Shown here one piece after another: positions 1 through 9,527 of a stretch of DNA of 64,000 nt. This DNA comes from Labedella gwakjiensis (GTDB lineage Bacteria > Actinomycetota > Actinomycetes > Actinomycetales > Microbacteriaceae). Position 1 is the first letter of the stretch. Every line of letters starts with the position of its first letter. A model generated the notes under the pieces. The model was not told the origin of the DNA. It was given only the letters and a program-made list of their open reading frames with translations, and did no database searches. Location: the NCBI RefSeq assembly GCF_003014675.1, contig NZ_PYAU01000001.1, positions 2,976,001 to 3,040,000 of the forward strand, written 5' to 3'. Position numbers and translations under genes: made by a program.

Positions 1-347
1 AGCGTCTCACGGAGGGCGGCTTCACCCGCGGGTCCGTGACGATCCAGGGCATCGGGGCGGATCGCGACCGCCTCCTGCGCGTCGAGATCCAGAACGAGAA
101 CCTCGTCGTGATCGAGGACGGCGAGATCGTCGTGAGCGTGCCAGACCTCATCACGATCGTCGACACCGAGACGGGCGAGGCGATCTCCACCGAGATGCTC
201 CGCTTCGGACAGCGCGTGAGCGTGCTCGCGTGGCCGTGCGATCCGCTGTGGCGCACCGAGCGCGGCCTCGAACTCACGGGTCCCGCCGCATTCGGATACG
301 ACCTCGCGTACGTGCCGTTCGCCGCGCGATCGGCGGTCGCCCGATGA
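1..347 (+). CDS. DUF917 family protein, C-terminal part
   Basis: This is the last 114 residues of a protein that begins before the window. The visible part is a beta-rich domain containing DLITIVDTETGEAIS and GQRVSVLAWPCDP, which I recognise as the tail of DUF917, a family linked to S-methyl-thiohydantoin desulfuration and regularly found beside hydantoinase-like genes. The stop codon overlaps the start of the hydantoinase-like gene as ATGA, so the two are co-translated. The catalytic half is outside the window, so the exact reaction cannot be judged. Confidence 0.75.
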   Translation, partial: RLTEGGFTRGSVTIQGIGADRDRLLRVEIQNENLVVIEDGEIVVSVPDLITIVDTETGEAISTEMLRFGQRVSVLAWPCDPLWRTERGLELTGPAAFGYDLAYVPFAARSAVAR

Positions 348-1975
348 GCGCCCGCGACCTCAGTGTTCGTGACCTCAGCGTCGGCATCGACGTCGGCGGG
401 ACCAACACCGACGCCGTCGCGCTCGACGACGCCGGAACCGTGATCGCGTGGACGAAGCAGGCCACGACCGTCGACGTCACGGGCGGCATCCGCGCGGCCC
501 TCGCGGCCGTGCTCGCCGACATCGGATCCCGCCGCGACGACGTGTCCCGCGTGATGCTCGGCACGACCCACGCGACGAACGCGATCGTGCGCCGTCGCGA
601 CCTCGGCCGCGTCGCCGTGATCCGCCTGGGCGCGCCCGCGTCCACCGACTTCCCGCCGCTCGCCGGATGGCCGGCGGACCTCCGCGACACCGTGCTCGCC
701 GGCTCGCTCCTGGCCGGCGGCGGCCACCTCGTGGACGGCTACCCGATCTCGCGCCTCGACCTCGATGAGGTGCGCCGCTTCCTCGACGGGCTCGGCGGTC
801 GCGTGGACGCCGTCGCCGTGTGCGGCATCTTCAGCCCTTCCTTCCCCGACCAGGAGCTCGAGGTCGCCGCCGTGGCGCGCGAGCTTCTCGGTCCCGACAT
901 CCCCATCTCGCTCAGCCACGAAGTGGGCGAGCTCGGGCTCCTCGAGCGCGAGAACGCGACGGTGCTGAACGCCGCGCTCTACCGGGTGGCCCGCGAGGTG
1001 ACGCACGCGCTCCTCGTCGCCGTGGCCGACGAGCGGCTCGACGCCGAGACCTTCTTCGCCCAGAACGACGGCACCCTCATGGCCGTGGACTACGCGGCGC
1101 GATACCCCGTGCTCACGATCGGCTCGGGACCGGCGAACTCCATCCGCGGGGCCGCCCGGCTCTCCGGTGCCGAGAACGCGATCGTGGTGGACGTCGGTGG
1201 CACCACGAGCGACCTCGGCGTGCTCGTCGACCGTTTCCCCCGGGAGTCGACGCTCCCGCGCGAGATCGGCGGAGTGCGCACCAACTTCCGCATGCCCGAC
1301 ATCCTGAGCCTCGGCGTCGGCGGCGGCACGATCGTGGACCTCGCGAACGGCGTCCCGCTCTCCGACTCGGTCGGTCACCGCATCACCGAGGAGGCCCTCC
1401 TCTTCGGCGGCGACACCGCGACCCTCACGGACGCGGCCTCCGTCGAGGCCCCCGGCACGATCGCGGCGCACGACCTGCCCCCGCTCGACCGCGCCACGCG
1501 TGCGGCCCTCGTCGCGGCCCTCGCCGTCGCTCGCGACCGCGTCGAGTCCGCCGTGGAGCGGATGTCGCTCGGCCGCACGAACCTCCCGCTCGTCGTGGTG
1601 GGAGGCGGCGGCTTCCTCGTGCCCGACTCCGTCTCGGGCGCGAGCGACGTGCTCCGCCCCGAGCGCGGCAACGTCGCCAACGCCGTGGGCGCCGCGATCG
1701 CCCTCGCGGGCGGTCGGGCCGACCAGATGTGCGACTACGCCGATCGTGTCGCCGCGATCGACGCGGCCAGCCGGCAGGCGATCGACCGGGCCATCCAGGC
1801 CGGGGCCGACCCGCGCTCCGTCGAGGTGGTGGACGTGCTCGAGACGCCCGTCTCGTACTCCACCCGACCGACCCTCAAAGTGTCCGTGAAGGCAGCGGGT
1901 CCCCTCGCCCGGATCGAACAACGCACCGACACCCCTGCACCACCCGTTTCGTACTCGACGAAGGGCACATCATGA
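344..1975 (+). CDS. Hydantoinase/oxoprolinase family protein (short HyuA-like)
   Basis: A 543-residue ASKHA-fold protein. GIDVGGTNTDAV at residues 14-25 is the N-terminal phosphate loop of the hydantoinase/oxoprolinase N domain. VDVGGTTSDLGVL near residue 285 is the second phosphate motif of the HyuA domain, and GVGGGT and VVVGGGGFLVP follow near 325 and 420. The protein is shorter than full HyuA or 5-oxoprolinase (about 690 residues or more) and fits the shorter form encoded next to DUF917. Family members hydrolyse cyclic amides such as hydantoins or oxoproline using ATP; the substrate here is not visible. ATG at 344 is chosen because it overlaps the upstream stop; an in-frame start at 230 would lie inside the DUF917 gene. 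Its own stop overlaps the next start. Confidence 0.85.
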   Translation: MSARDLSVRDLSVGIDVGGTNTDAVALDDAGTVIAWTKQATTVDVTGGIRAALAAVLADIGSRRDDVSRVMLGTTHATNAIVRRRDLGRVAVIRLGAPASTDFPPLAGWPADLRDTVLAGSLLAGGGHLVDGYPISRLDLDEVRRFLDGLGGRVDAVAVCGIFSPSFPDQELEVAAVARELLGPDIPISLSHEVGELGLLERENATVLNAALYRVAREVTHALLVAVADERLDAETFFAQNDGTLMAVDYAARYPVLTIGSGPANSIRGAARLSGAENAIVVDVGGTTSDLGVLVDRFPRESTLPREIGGVRTNFRMPDILSLGVGGGTIVDLANGVPLSDSVGHRITEEALLFGGDTATLTDAASVEAPGTIAAHDLPPLDRATRAALVAALAVARDRVESAVERMSLGRTNLPLVVVGGGGFLVPDSVSGASDVLRPERGNVANAVGAAIALAGGRADQMCDYADRVAAIDAASRQAIDRAIQAGADPRSVEVVDVLETPVSYSTRPTLKVSVKAAGPLARIEQRTDTPAPPVSYSTKGTS

Positions 1976-3555
1976 CCAGGACCGTCCGGGGGGTCGTCGT
2001 GACGACGACCGCCATCGCCACAGCACTCGCGCTCAGCGCGTGCGGCACCAGTACCGGGGGAGACCCGAGCGCCGATCCGACGAACTTCGTCTCCGGCGGC
2101 ACCTTCACCATGGCCATCAACGACGACCCGGGCAACCTGTCGCCGCTGACGGGCGTCAACCTCGTGCAGCGCGCCCTCGTGCCCTTCGGCTACGAGTCCC
2201 TCGCGTACACGACGGAGGAGGGCGAGATGGTGCCCTCCATGGCCGAGAGCTGGGAGGTGTCGGGCACGTCCATCAGCTACACGCTGAAGGACGGCATCAC
2301 GTGTGCCGACGGCACCGAGTTCACCGCCGAGACGGCCGCGAACAACTTCGCCTACCAGGCGAGCCCCGACAACGGCACGTTCTGGTTCGGTTCCAACGTC
2401 ACGGAGGACATGACGGCCTCGGCCGACGGCAACGTCCTCACGATCGAGAGCGCCACGAACAACCCGTTCCTCCTCGAGAGCACCGGCACCGTCGAGATGG
2501 TCTGCCAGGCCGGCCTCGACGACCCCGACACCCTCGCCGACACCACGAACGGCACGGCGCTCTACGAACTGACCACGGCAGAGGCCGGATCGGCCTACAC
2601 GTACACGAAGCGCGACGGCTACACGTGGGGTCCCCAGGACGTCACGAGCGACACCGAGGGCCTCCCGGACGAGATCGTGGCCCGCGTGGTCGCCGACGAG
2701 GCGACCGCGGCAAACCTCCTCATCTCGGGCGAGCTCAACGCCGCCTCCGTGATCGGTGCCGACCGCGAGCGCATCGAGGCCGCCGGCCTCGACTCCGTGG
2801 GTACGCTCAACCCGATCGGCCAGATGCTCTTCAACGAGCGAGAGGACCGTCCCACCGCGGACGTCCGCGTCCGCGAGGCCCTCACGCTCGCCCTCGACCA
2901 GGACGCGGTCGGCGAGCTCGTGACCGACGGCAGCTACCAGCCGTCCGTCTCGCTCGTGAACAAGACGCCCCTCACGTGCGTCGCCGACGGCCCCCTGTGG
3001 GAGCTGCCCAGCCAGGACGTCGACAAGGCCGCCGAGCTCCTCGACGAGGCCGGCTACGAGGCGGACGCCGACGGCGACCGCGGCCTCACGATCCGCTTCC
3101 TCTACGACGCCGGAACGCCGACCCACGGCGCCGCGGCCGAAGAGGTGCAGGCGGAGTGGAACGAGCTCGGCATCACGACCGAGCTCGTGGCCGAGGACCC
3201 CACCGGCTGGTCGACCGACCTCTACCAGACGTACGACTGGGACACCGGCTTCATCCAGCTCGCCCCGTCGAGCCCCGTGGTGCTGAGCCTCTTCTTCCTC
3301 GGTGAGACGAGCGAGAACGGCGGCTACAACTTCATGGCCGTGGAGAACGAGGACTACAACACGCTCGCGGAGCAGGCCTTCCAGGCCGAGGACTCCGACA
3401 GCGCGTGCGACCTCTGGCTGGAGGCCGAGAAGGAGCTCATCGACCGCGTCGACACGTTCCCGCTCGCCGACACCGTCTCGCCGACGTGGCTCGAGGGCGT
3501 GACGCTCGAGATGCCGGGCAGCATCGCACCGACCACCATCCGGATGCTGGGCTGA
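1972..3555 (+). CDS. ABC transporter substrate-binding lipoprotein, dipeptide/oligopeptide type (SBP family 5)
   Basis: A 527-residue binding protein with a lipoprotein signal peptide: a hydrophobic core and lipobox LSAC with the lipidated Cys at 24, so it should sit on the outer face of the membrane. Family 5 features include an early YESLAYTTEEGEMVPSMAESW segment, a later ADVRVREALTLALDQDAV segment, and full family length. It starts inside the stop of the hydantoinase-like gene and is followed four bases later by a DppB-type permease. Family 5 proteins bind peptides, nickel, opines and many other ligands. The enzymes of this operon suggest a cyclic or acylated nitrogen compound, which is inference. 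Confidence 0.92.
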   Translation: MTRTVRGVVVTTTAIATALALSACGTSTGGDPSADPTNFVSGGTFTMAINDDPGNLSPLTGVNLVQRALVPFGYESLAYTTEEGEMVPSMAESWEVSGTSISYTLKDGITCADGTEFTAETAANNFAYQASPDNGTFWFGSNVTEDMTASADGNVLTIESATNNPFLLESTGTVEMVCQAGLDDPDTLADTTNGTALYELTTAEAGSAYTYTKRDGYTWGPQDVTSDTEGLPDEIVARVVADEATAANLLISGELNAASVIGADRERIEAAGLDSVGTLNPIGQMLFNEREDRPTADVRVREALTLALDQDAVGELVTDGSYQPSVSLVNKTPLTCVADGPLWELPSQDVDKAAELLDEAGYEADADGDRGLTIRFLYDAGTPTHGAAAEEVQAEWNELGITTELVAEDPTGWSTDLYQTYDWDTGFIQLAPSSPVVLSLFFLGETSENGGYNFMAVENEDYNTLAEQAFQAEDSDSACDLWLEAEKELIDRVDTFPLADTVSPTWLEGVTLEMPGSIAPTTIRMLG

Positions 3556-3559
3556 CCCC

Positions 3560-4618
3560 ATGACGCTCCCCTCGACCACCGTCACGACGGGCACGACCAC
3601 GGGCGCGGACGCCCCGACTCCGTCGACCGCCGCGCCCGGTGGTCGGGGGGAGCGGCTCCGCGTCCTGGCGGGGTCGCCGCGGCTCGCCTTCGTGCTGCGG
3701 CGGCTCCTCCGGGCCGTCGTCTCCCTCGCCATCGTTTTGATGGCGTCGTTCTTCCTTGTCCACCTCGTTCCCGGGGACCCGGTGCGAGCGGCTCTCGGCC
3801 CCACGGTGTCGCCAGAGGCCGTCGAGGCGCTCCGGCGCTCGCTCGGCCTCGACCTCCCGCTCTGGCAGCAGTTCACGAACTACGTCGGCGGGCTCTTCAC
3901 CGGCGACCTCGGGGTGTCGGTCACCTCGCAGCGACCGGTCGCGACGACGATCGCCGAGCGGCTTCCGACGACGCTGCTCCTCTCCGTGATCTCGTTCCTC
4001 ATCGCCGCCCTCGGGGCGTTCCCCATCGGCGTCGCGACCGCGGTCTCGGCCCGGAGCGGTCGTCGTCGCGCCGCAGACCTCGGTGTCTCCGGACTGCTCG
4101 GCATCCTCATCGCCATCCCGAACTTCCTGCTCGCCGTGCTGCTCATCTCGCTCTTCAGCGTGGGACTCCAGTGGTTCCCCCCGGCGGGCTGGGGACAGCC
4201 GTCGCAGGTCGTGCTGCCGGTGGTCGCCCTCGCGATCGGTCCGCTCGCGTACCTCGCCCGCATCGTGCACGTCGAGATGCTGCGCGTGCTCGACGAGCCG
4301 TACATCACCACGGCTCGCAGCAAGCGGCTGCCCGCGCAGATCCTCTACCTGCGCCACGCCCTGCCGAACATCGTCGCGGCATCGCTCACGGCCGGGGGCG
4401 TCGTGCTCGTGGGCCTCGTCGCCGGAACCGTGCTCATCGAGACGGTCTTCGTCATCCCCGGCATCGGGTCGACGATCGTCTCCTCCATCACCACGAAGGA
4501 CTACCCGCTCATCCAGGGCGTCGTCCTCGTCTACGCGGTCCTCGTCCTCGCGGCCAACCTCGTCATCGACCTGGCGCTCGCAGTGCTCGACCCGCGCTCC
4601 ACGATCGCGGAGGCCTGA
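3560..4618 (+). CDS. ABC transporter permease, DppB type
   Basis: A 352-residue membrane protein. The first 45 residues are a Thr/Pro/Ala-rich cytoplasmic tail, followed by the characteristic start of DppB-like permeases (RRLLRAVVSLAIVLMASFFL, then HLVPGDPVRAALG around 68-80). About six membrane helices follow, with the cytoplasmic ATPase-contact region near DEPYITTARSKRL and a final FVIPGIGSTIV segment. With the next gene it should form the membrane channel of the importer. Its stop is one base from the start of the fused permease-ATPase gene. Confidence 0.92.
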   Translation: MTLPSTTVTTGTTTGADAPTPSTAAPGGRGERLRVLAGSPRLAFVLRRLLRAVVSLAIVLMASFFLVHLVPGDPVRAALGPTVSPEAVEALRRSLGLDLPLWQQFTNYVGGLFTGDLGVSVTSQRPVATTIAERLPTTLLLSVISFLIAALGAFPIGVATAVSARSGRRRAADLGVSGLLGILIAIPNFLLAVLLISLFSVGLQWFPPAGWGQPSQVVLPVVALAIGPLAYLARIVHVEMLRVLDEPYITTARSKRLPAQILYLRHALPNIVAASLTAGGVVLVGLVAGTVLIETVFVIPGIGSTIVSSITTKDYPLIQGVVLVYAVLVLAANLVIDLALAVLDPRSTIAEA

Positions 4619-4619
4619 C

Positions 4620-6371
4620 ATGCGCACCCGACTCGCCCGCACCCTCTTCACGCCGCAAGGCATCGCCGTCTCGATCGGTGTTCTCGCCGTGCTGTTCGCG
4701 ACGGTCCTCGGTCCGATCCTCTTCGGCGACGCGGCGAGCGCCCGCGACATCGCGTCCCGTCAGCAGGGCGCGAGCCTCGCCCACCCGTTCGGCACCGACG
4801 AGCTCGGGCGAGACCTGCTCGCCCGGGTGATCGTCGCGACACGCGTCTCCGTGCTCCTCACCCTGGGGGCGACGGGCATCTCGGTGGCGGGAGGCGTGCT
4901 CGTCGGCGTCATCGCCGCCGTGCTTCCCTCCCTCGCGCGCCGTGCCGTGAACGCGTTCATCGACATCCTGCTGTCGTTCCCGTGGCTGCTGCTCGCCCTC
5001 TTCTTCTCCGTCATCTGGGGCACCACGGCGACGGGCGCGATGCTCGCCGTGGGTTTCGCGGGCATCCCGGTGTTCGGTCGTCTCATCTCGACGCTCGCGT
5101 CGTCGGTCGCGGGAAGCGACTTCGTGCACGCCGCCCGCATCCTCGGCAGCGGACCGCTGCGCACGGCCGCGCGCCACGTGCTTCCGAACATCCTGCCGCC
5201 GCTCCTCGTCAACATGGCCGTGCACGCCTCGGTGACCCTGTTGTCGTTCGCCGCCCTGTCCTTCCTCGGTCTCGGGGTCCAGGCCCCGGAGTACGACTGG
5301 GGCCGACTGCTCAACGAGGGCTCCCGGCGTATCTACGTCGACCCGATGGCCGCAATCGGTCCCGGCATCGCGATCGTCCTCACGGGTGTGGTGTTCGCGC
5401 TGCTCGGCGAGTTGTTCAGCGAGCGGCGCCGCAACGCGCCGCTCCGGGCGATCCGGCGCCGCACGCGCGCCGAGACGCGGGCGATCCCCGTGGTGTCGGA
5501 CACCGAGCCCGTCGTGCGGGCGTCCGATCTCCGCGTCTCGTTCCGCACGGAGGACGGCGGGATCGTCGAGCGCGTGCACGGCGTGAGCCTGTCGATCGAT
5601 CCCGGTGAGATCGTGGGGATCGTGGGGGAGTCCGGGTCGGGCAAGTCCGTCACGGCGATGGCGATCGCCGGCCTCCTCGGTCCCGATTCGCTCGTCGAGA
5701 GCGACGACCTCCACTTCCGCGGCATCGACATGACCGTGGAGCCGACGGCGGCAGAGCGCCGGCGACTCGGTCTCGAGCAGGCGATGATCTTCCAGGACCC
5801 GCTCAGCTCGCTCAACCCGTCGCTCTCCGTCGGTCGCCAGCTGCGCGAGGTGAGCGAGATCCATGGTCGCGTGCCGCGCGCGGCCGCCATCCGACGGGCC
5901 GTCGACGCCCTCGGCCTCGTTCGCATCCCCGAGCCGGAGCGACGCCTCCGCCAGCTTCCGCACGAGTTCTCGGGCGGCATGCGGCAACGAGCGATGATCG
6001 CGATGGGGCTCATGGGCTCGCCTCGGCTCATCATCGCCGACGAGCCGACCACGGCCCTCGACGTGACGGTGCAGCGGCAGGTGCTGCGGGCGCTCCGCGA
6101 CGCCCAGCGATCGACGGGGGCGGCGATCCTGCTCATCTCGCACGACATCGCCCTCGTGAGCGGCTTCTGCGACCGGGTGATCGTGATGCGCGACGGTCGC
6201 GTCGTGGAGGAACTCGCGGCGGACCGCCTCGACCAGGCCCGTCACCCCTACACGCGCGGCCTCATCGCGTGTGTGCCCGACATGGCGACGGACCGATCCA
6301 CACCGTTGCCCGTCATACCCGCCGACACCGCCGCGGTCGCCGTGGCCGACACCCCGGAGGTGCGCGCATGA
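4620..6371 (+). CDS. Fused ABC permease (DppC type) and ATPase (DppD type)
   Basis: A 583-residue fusion. Residues 1 to about 275 are a DppC-type permease: an N-terminal helix, the HPFGTDELGRDLLARVI motif, and the coupling loop AARILGSGPLRTAARHVLPN. After a basic linker (SERRRNAPLRAIRRRTRAE), an oligopeptide-type ATPase begins near residue 300, with Walker A GESGSGKS near 337, signature FSGGMRQR near 450, Walker B IIADEPTTALD near 472 and the switch His in LISHD near 506. DppC and DppD are usually separate chains. The reading frame is continuous with no start codon or RBS at the junction, so I read it as a real fusion. It overlaps the next gene by ATGA. Confidence 0.92.
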   Translation: MRTRLARTLFTPQGIAVSIGVLAVLFATVLGPILFGDAASARDIASRQQGASLAHPFGTDELGRDLLARVIVATRVSVLLTLGATGISVAGGVLVGVIAAVLPSLARRAVNAFIDILLSFPWLLLALFFSVIWGTTATGAMLAVGFAGIPVFGRLISTLASSVAGSDFVHAARILGSGPLRTAARHVLPNILPPLLVNMAVHASVTLLSFAALSFLGLGVQAPEYDWGRLLNEGSRRIYVDPMAAIGPGIAIVLTGVVFALLGELFSERRRNAPLRAIRRRTRAETRAIPVVSDTEPVVRASDLRVSFRTEDGGIVERVHGVSLSIDPGEIVGIVGESGSGKSVTAMAIAGLLGPDSLVESDDLHFRGIDMTVEPTAAERRRLGLEQAMIFQDPLSSLNPSLSVGRQLREVSEIHGRVPRAAAIRRAVDALGLVRIPEPERRLRQLPHEFSGGMRQRAMIAMGLMGSPRLIIADEPTTALDVTVQRQVLRALRDAQRSTGAAILLISHDIALVSGFCDRVIVMRDGRVVEELAADRLDQARHPYTRGLIACVPDMATDRSTPLPVIPADTAAVAVADTPEVRA

Positions 6372-7156
6372 GCGAGCTCGAGTTCCGCGACGTGAGCGTG
6401 CGCTACGGGCACGGTCGCGCGTCCCAGCTCGCCGTCGATTCCGCCGACCTCGTCGTGCGCGACGGCACCACCCACGGCCTCGTCGGGGAGTCGGGGTCCG
6501 GAAAGAGCACGATGGCGCGCATCGCCGTGGGGCTCACCCCGGTGAGCGGTGGAGCGATCCTGCTCGACGGCGTGGACATCACCGATCGCAAGCCCGCGTC
6601 GCGGCTCGCCCGGCGCCGCGTGCAGATGGTGTTCCAGGACCCCTTCAGCGCTCTCGATCCGCGCATGCCCGTCGGCGTCTCGATCGCCGAGGGACTCCTC
6701 GCGACGGGACGTCGGTACTCGCGGCTCGACCGCGAGGCGCGCGTGCACGAACTGCTCGAGCGCGTGCACATCGACCCGCGCAGGGCCGGGGAGTCGCCCT
6801 CGGCGTTCTCCGGCGGGCAGCGACAGCGCATCACGATCGCTCGCGCGCTCGCGGCCGAGCCGTCCGTGCTCATCGCCGACGAGATCACGTCGGCACTCGA
6901 CGTGTCGGTGCAGGGTGTCGTCTTGAATCTGCTGCGGGAGCTGCAGGAGGAACTGCAGCTCACGATGCTCTTCATCTCGCACAACCTCGCGGTCGTGCGG
7001 TACGTGAGCGACGAGGTGAGCGTCATGCGCGCCGGACGGATCGTGGAGCACGGCGACACCGAGACCGTCCTCGCCCACCCAGCCGATCCGTACACGCGCG
7101 AGCTCTTGCGCTCCGTGCCCGTGATGGGCGAGCCCCTCGAACTGGAGGACGCATGA
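6368..7156 (+). CDS. ABC transporter ATP-binding protein, DppF type
   Basis: A 262-residue ATPase that should pair with the ATPase half of the upstream fusion. It has Walker A GESGSGKS near residue 40, Q-loop VFQDPFSALDPRMPV, signature FSGGQRQR near 146, Walker B LIADEITSALD near 168 and switch SHN near 205. The usual Pro after the catalytic Glu is Ile (DEIT instead of DEPT), a variant seen in some family members. The C-terminus ends shortly after HPADPYTRELLRSVPVM, without the long Cys-rich tail of some DppD/F proteins. The start overlaps the upstream stop as ATGA and the end overlaps the amidohydrolase start. Confidence 0.92.
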   Translation: MSELEFRDVSVRYGHGRASQLAVDSADLVVRDGTTHGLVGESGSGKSTMARIAVGLTPVSGGAILLDGVDITDRKPASRLARRRVQMVFQDPFSALDPRMPVGVSIAEGLLATGRRYSRLDREARVHELLERVHIDPRRAGESPSAFSGGQRQRITIARALAAEPSVLIADEITSALDVSVQGVVLNLLRELQEELQLTMLFISHNLAVVRYVSDEVSVMRAGRIVEHGDTETVLAHPADPYTRELLRSVPVMGEPLELEDA

Positions 7157-8661
7157 GTACCACCCCCTCGGCCGGTCGTGGACGGACCGGCGGTCTCCTC
7201 CTGCGCGATGCGCGCCTCCTCGGCGTCGCCGAACCGCGTGACGTGCTGCTCTCCGGTGGTCGGATCGCGCGTGTCGCACCGTCGGGACTCGCGGCCCCCG
7301 GCCTTCCCGAGCTGCGCCTCGACGGGCGGCACCTCGCGCCGGGACTCTGGGACGGTCACGTGCACTTCACGCAGTGGGTCGTGCGCCGTGAGCGTATCGA
7401 CCTCTCTCCCGCGGACAGCGCGGCGGCGGCCGTCGCGATCATGCGCGCGGCGCTCCCCGTCTCGGACGCCGACGTGGTCGTCGGCTACGGCTTCCGCGAC
7501 GCGCTCTGGTCGGATGCCCCCACCCGTGCGGCCCTCGACGCGATCGCCCCCGATCGACCGGTCATGCTCATCAGCGGCGACCTCCACTGCGGATGGCTCA
7601 ACTCGGCCGCCGGTCGCCGATACGGTCTCGACCTGCCGGATGACGGGGTGCTCCGCGAGACCGAGTGGATCGGCGCGCTCGGCGTGCACGACCGCGGGAC
7701 GCAGCCGAGCCTCGACGCCTACGCCGCGGCCGCGCGGGCCGCGGCCTCCCGCGGTGTGGTGGGCGTCGTCGAGTTCGAGAACCAGGACAACGCGACGATC
7801 TGGCCGGACCGCGTCGCCGCGGGAGTCGACTCCCTGCGGGTGGAGGGGTCCGTGTGGCCTGACCGCCTCGATGAGGCGATCGCGCGGGGTCTGCGGACCG
7901 GCGACGTGCTCGACGACGCTGGGCTCGTGACCTTCGGGCGGCTCAAGATCGTCGTCGACGGCTCCCTCAACACCCGCACCGCGTACTGCTGGGCACCGTA
8001 CCCGGGCCTCGACCCCGCCGACCCGCACTCCTACGGGGTGCAGAGCGTCACACCCGAGCGACTCGTGGAGCTCCTCGCCACGGCCCACGCGCACGGCATC
8101 GCGCCGGCCGTGCACGCCATCGGCGACCAGGCCAACACCCAGGTGATCGACGCGTTCGAGTCCCTGGGGATCGCGGGCGTCGTGGAGCACGCGCAGCTCG
8201 TCTCGGACGACGACTTCGCGCGCTTCGGTCGCCTCGGGCTCACGGCGAGCGTGCAACCGGAGCATGCGATGGACGACCGCGACGTGGCCGACCGGCACTG
8301 GCACGGCCGCACCGACCGGGCGTTCGCGTTCCGCTCCCTCCACAACGCTGGAGCCACGGTCCATCTCGGCTCCGACGCACCCGTCGCCCCGCTCGACCCC
8401 TGGCTCGCGATCTCCGCCGCCGTGTCACGCTCCCGCGACGGCCGTGATCCGTGGCATCCCGAGCAGAACCTCCCCGTCGACCTCGCGCTCGCCGCGAGCG
8501 CCCGTGGCCGCTTCACGATCACGGAGGGAGAGGTCGCCGACCTCGTCGTGCTCGACGCGGATCCGCTCGCCGCCACGCCCGACGCGCTCCGAAAGATGCC
8601 CGTCGCGGCGACGCTCCTCGGCGGTCGCTTCACCTGGAACGATCTGGAGGACCCGCGCTGA
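7153..8661 (+). CDS. Amidohydrolase family protein (YtcJ/amidohydrolase 3 type)
   Basis: A 502-residue metal-dependent hydrolase. The APGLWDGHVHF segment near residue 60-70 carries the first metal pair (HxH). KIVVDGSLNTRTA near 265 supplies the bridging-lysine region typical of YtcJ-type enzymes, followed by VHAIGDQA near 322 and GSDAPVAPLDPW near 407 with the conserved Asp. It has no signal peptide, so it should act in the cytoplasm. Relatives cleave amides, cyclic amides or N-acyl compounds; the substrate is unknown. Its position inside an importer operon beside a hydantoinase-like protein suggests it processes the imported compound. It overlaps both neighbours by one to four bases. Confidence 0.85.
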   Translation: MSTTPSAGRGRTGGLLLRDARLLGVAEPRDVLLSGGRIARVAPSGLAAPGLPELRLDGRHLAPGLWDGHVHFTQWVVRRERIDLSPADSAAAAVAIMRAALPVSDADVVVGYGFRDALWSDAPTRAALDAIAPDRPVMLISGDLHCGWLNSAAGRRYGLDLPDDGVLRETEWIGALGVHDRGTQPSLDAYAAAARAAASRGVVGVVEFENQDNATIWPDRVAAGVDSLRVEGSVWPDRLDEAIARGLRTGDVLDDAGLVTFGRLKIVVDGSLNTRTAYCWAPYPGLDPADPHSYGVQSVTPERLVELLATAHAHGIAPAVHAIGDQANTQVIDAFESLGIAGVVEHAQLVSDDDFARFGRLGLTASVQPEHAMDDRDVADRHWHGRTDRAFAFRSLHNAGATVHLGSDAPVAPLDPWLAISAAVSRSRDGRDPWHPEQNLPVDLALAASARGRFTITEGEVADLVVLDADPLAATPDALRKMPVAATLLGGRFTWNDLEDPR

Positions 8662-9527
8662 TGCCCGACACCACGGTGGACGATGTCCGCATCCACTTCG
8701 AGGCGCTCGGTGAGGAGTCCGCCGAGCCTCTCGTGCTCATCGGCGGGGGAGCCACCCAGCTCATCGACTGGCGGGACGAGTTCTGCGCGCTCCTCGTGGC
8801 CGAGGGCTTCCGGGTGATCCGCTTCGACCACCGCGACACCGGGCTGTCCCAGCGCTTCGGCGGCGGGGTCGACGCCGTGGACGGCGGCTACTCCGTGGCC
8901 GAGGCGGCGGAGGACGTGCTGCGCGTGCTCGACACCCTCGGCATCGAGAGCGCCCACCTCGCGGGCCACTCGATGGGCGGGATCATGGCGCAGTACCTCG
9001 CGATCGACCACCCGGGCCGTGTCCGGAGCATGGCGATCCTGTCCGCGATCCCGGGGCTCGATCCCGCGTACCTCGCGCCGTCGGAGATCGCAGCGGGAGA
9101 GGCCGACCCCGTGCCGTTCCCGGCGCTCCCGCGGGAGGAGGCGATCGAGCAGTTCGTGGCCTACCAGCGGTCGATGCACGTGACCGCCTACGAGTTCGAC
9201 GAGGACGACGAGCGGGAGCACGCCGCGCGCCAGATCGATCGGGGATACGAGCCGAACGGCTTCCAGCGGCACGGCGCTGCGCTCCGGCGCGCCGACGACC
9301 GGCTCGAACGGCTCCGCTCCGTGACCGTTCCGACCACGGTGATCCACGGTCGGCTCGATCCCCAGCTGCGCCCGCTCGCCGCCGAGCTCACGGCCGAGGC
9401 GATCCCGGGCGCCGACCTCCATATCATCGAGGGCATGGGGCACCGCCTCGAACGGGACCTCTGGCCCGACTACGTGGCGATGATCGCCGGCAACGCCCGG
9501 CGGGCGAAGGGACACGACCATGCGTGA
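8661..9527 (+). CDS. Alpha/beta hydrolase
   Basis: A 288-residue cytoplasmic alpha/beta-fold hydrolase. The nucleophile elbow GHSMGG lies near residue 100 (Ser nucleophile), the acid is the Asp in HGRLDPQ near 230, and the base is the His in GMGHRLE near 260, so the triad looks complete. An oxyanion-hole segment LIGGGATQLIDW lies near the N-terminus. The start codon shares one base with the amidohydrolase stop (TGATG) and the end overlaps the PaiB-like gene by eight bases. It could be an esterase, amidase or C-C hydrolase; the operon hints at amide or ester cleavage. Confidence 0.85.
   Translation: MPDTTVDDVRIHFEALGEESAEPLVLIGGGATQLIDWRDEFCALLVAEGFRVIRFDHRDTGLSQRFGGGVDAVDGGYSVAEAAEDVLRVLDTLGIESAHLAGHSMGGIMAQYLAIDHPGRVRSMAILSAIPGLDPAYLAPSEIAAGEADPVPFPALPREEAIEQFVAYQRSMHVTAYEFDEDDEREHAARQIDRGYEPNGFQRHGAALRRADDRLERLRSVTVPTTVIHGRLDPQLRPLAAELTAEAIPGADLHIIEGMGHRLERDLWPDYVAMIAGNARRAKGHDHA

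Noticed and set aside
1735-3876. Very long open frame on the minus strand opposite the first binding-protein gene (about 710 codons).
   Set aside because: High-GC third-position bias leaves the opposite strand open. The translation is rich in Arg, Val and Glu without a fold pattern, and the plus strand encodes a clear lipoprotein and permease.
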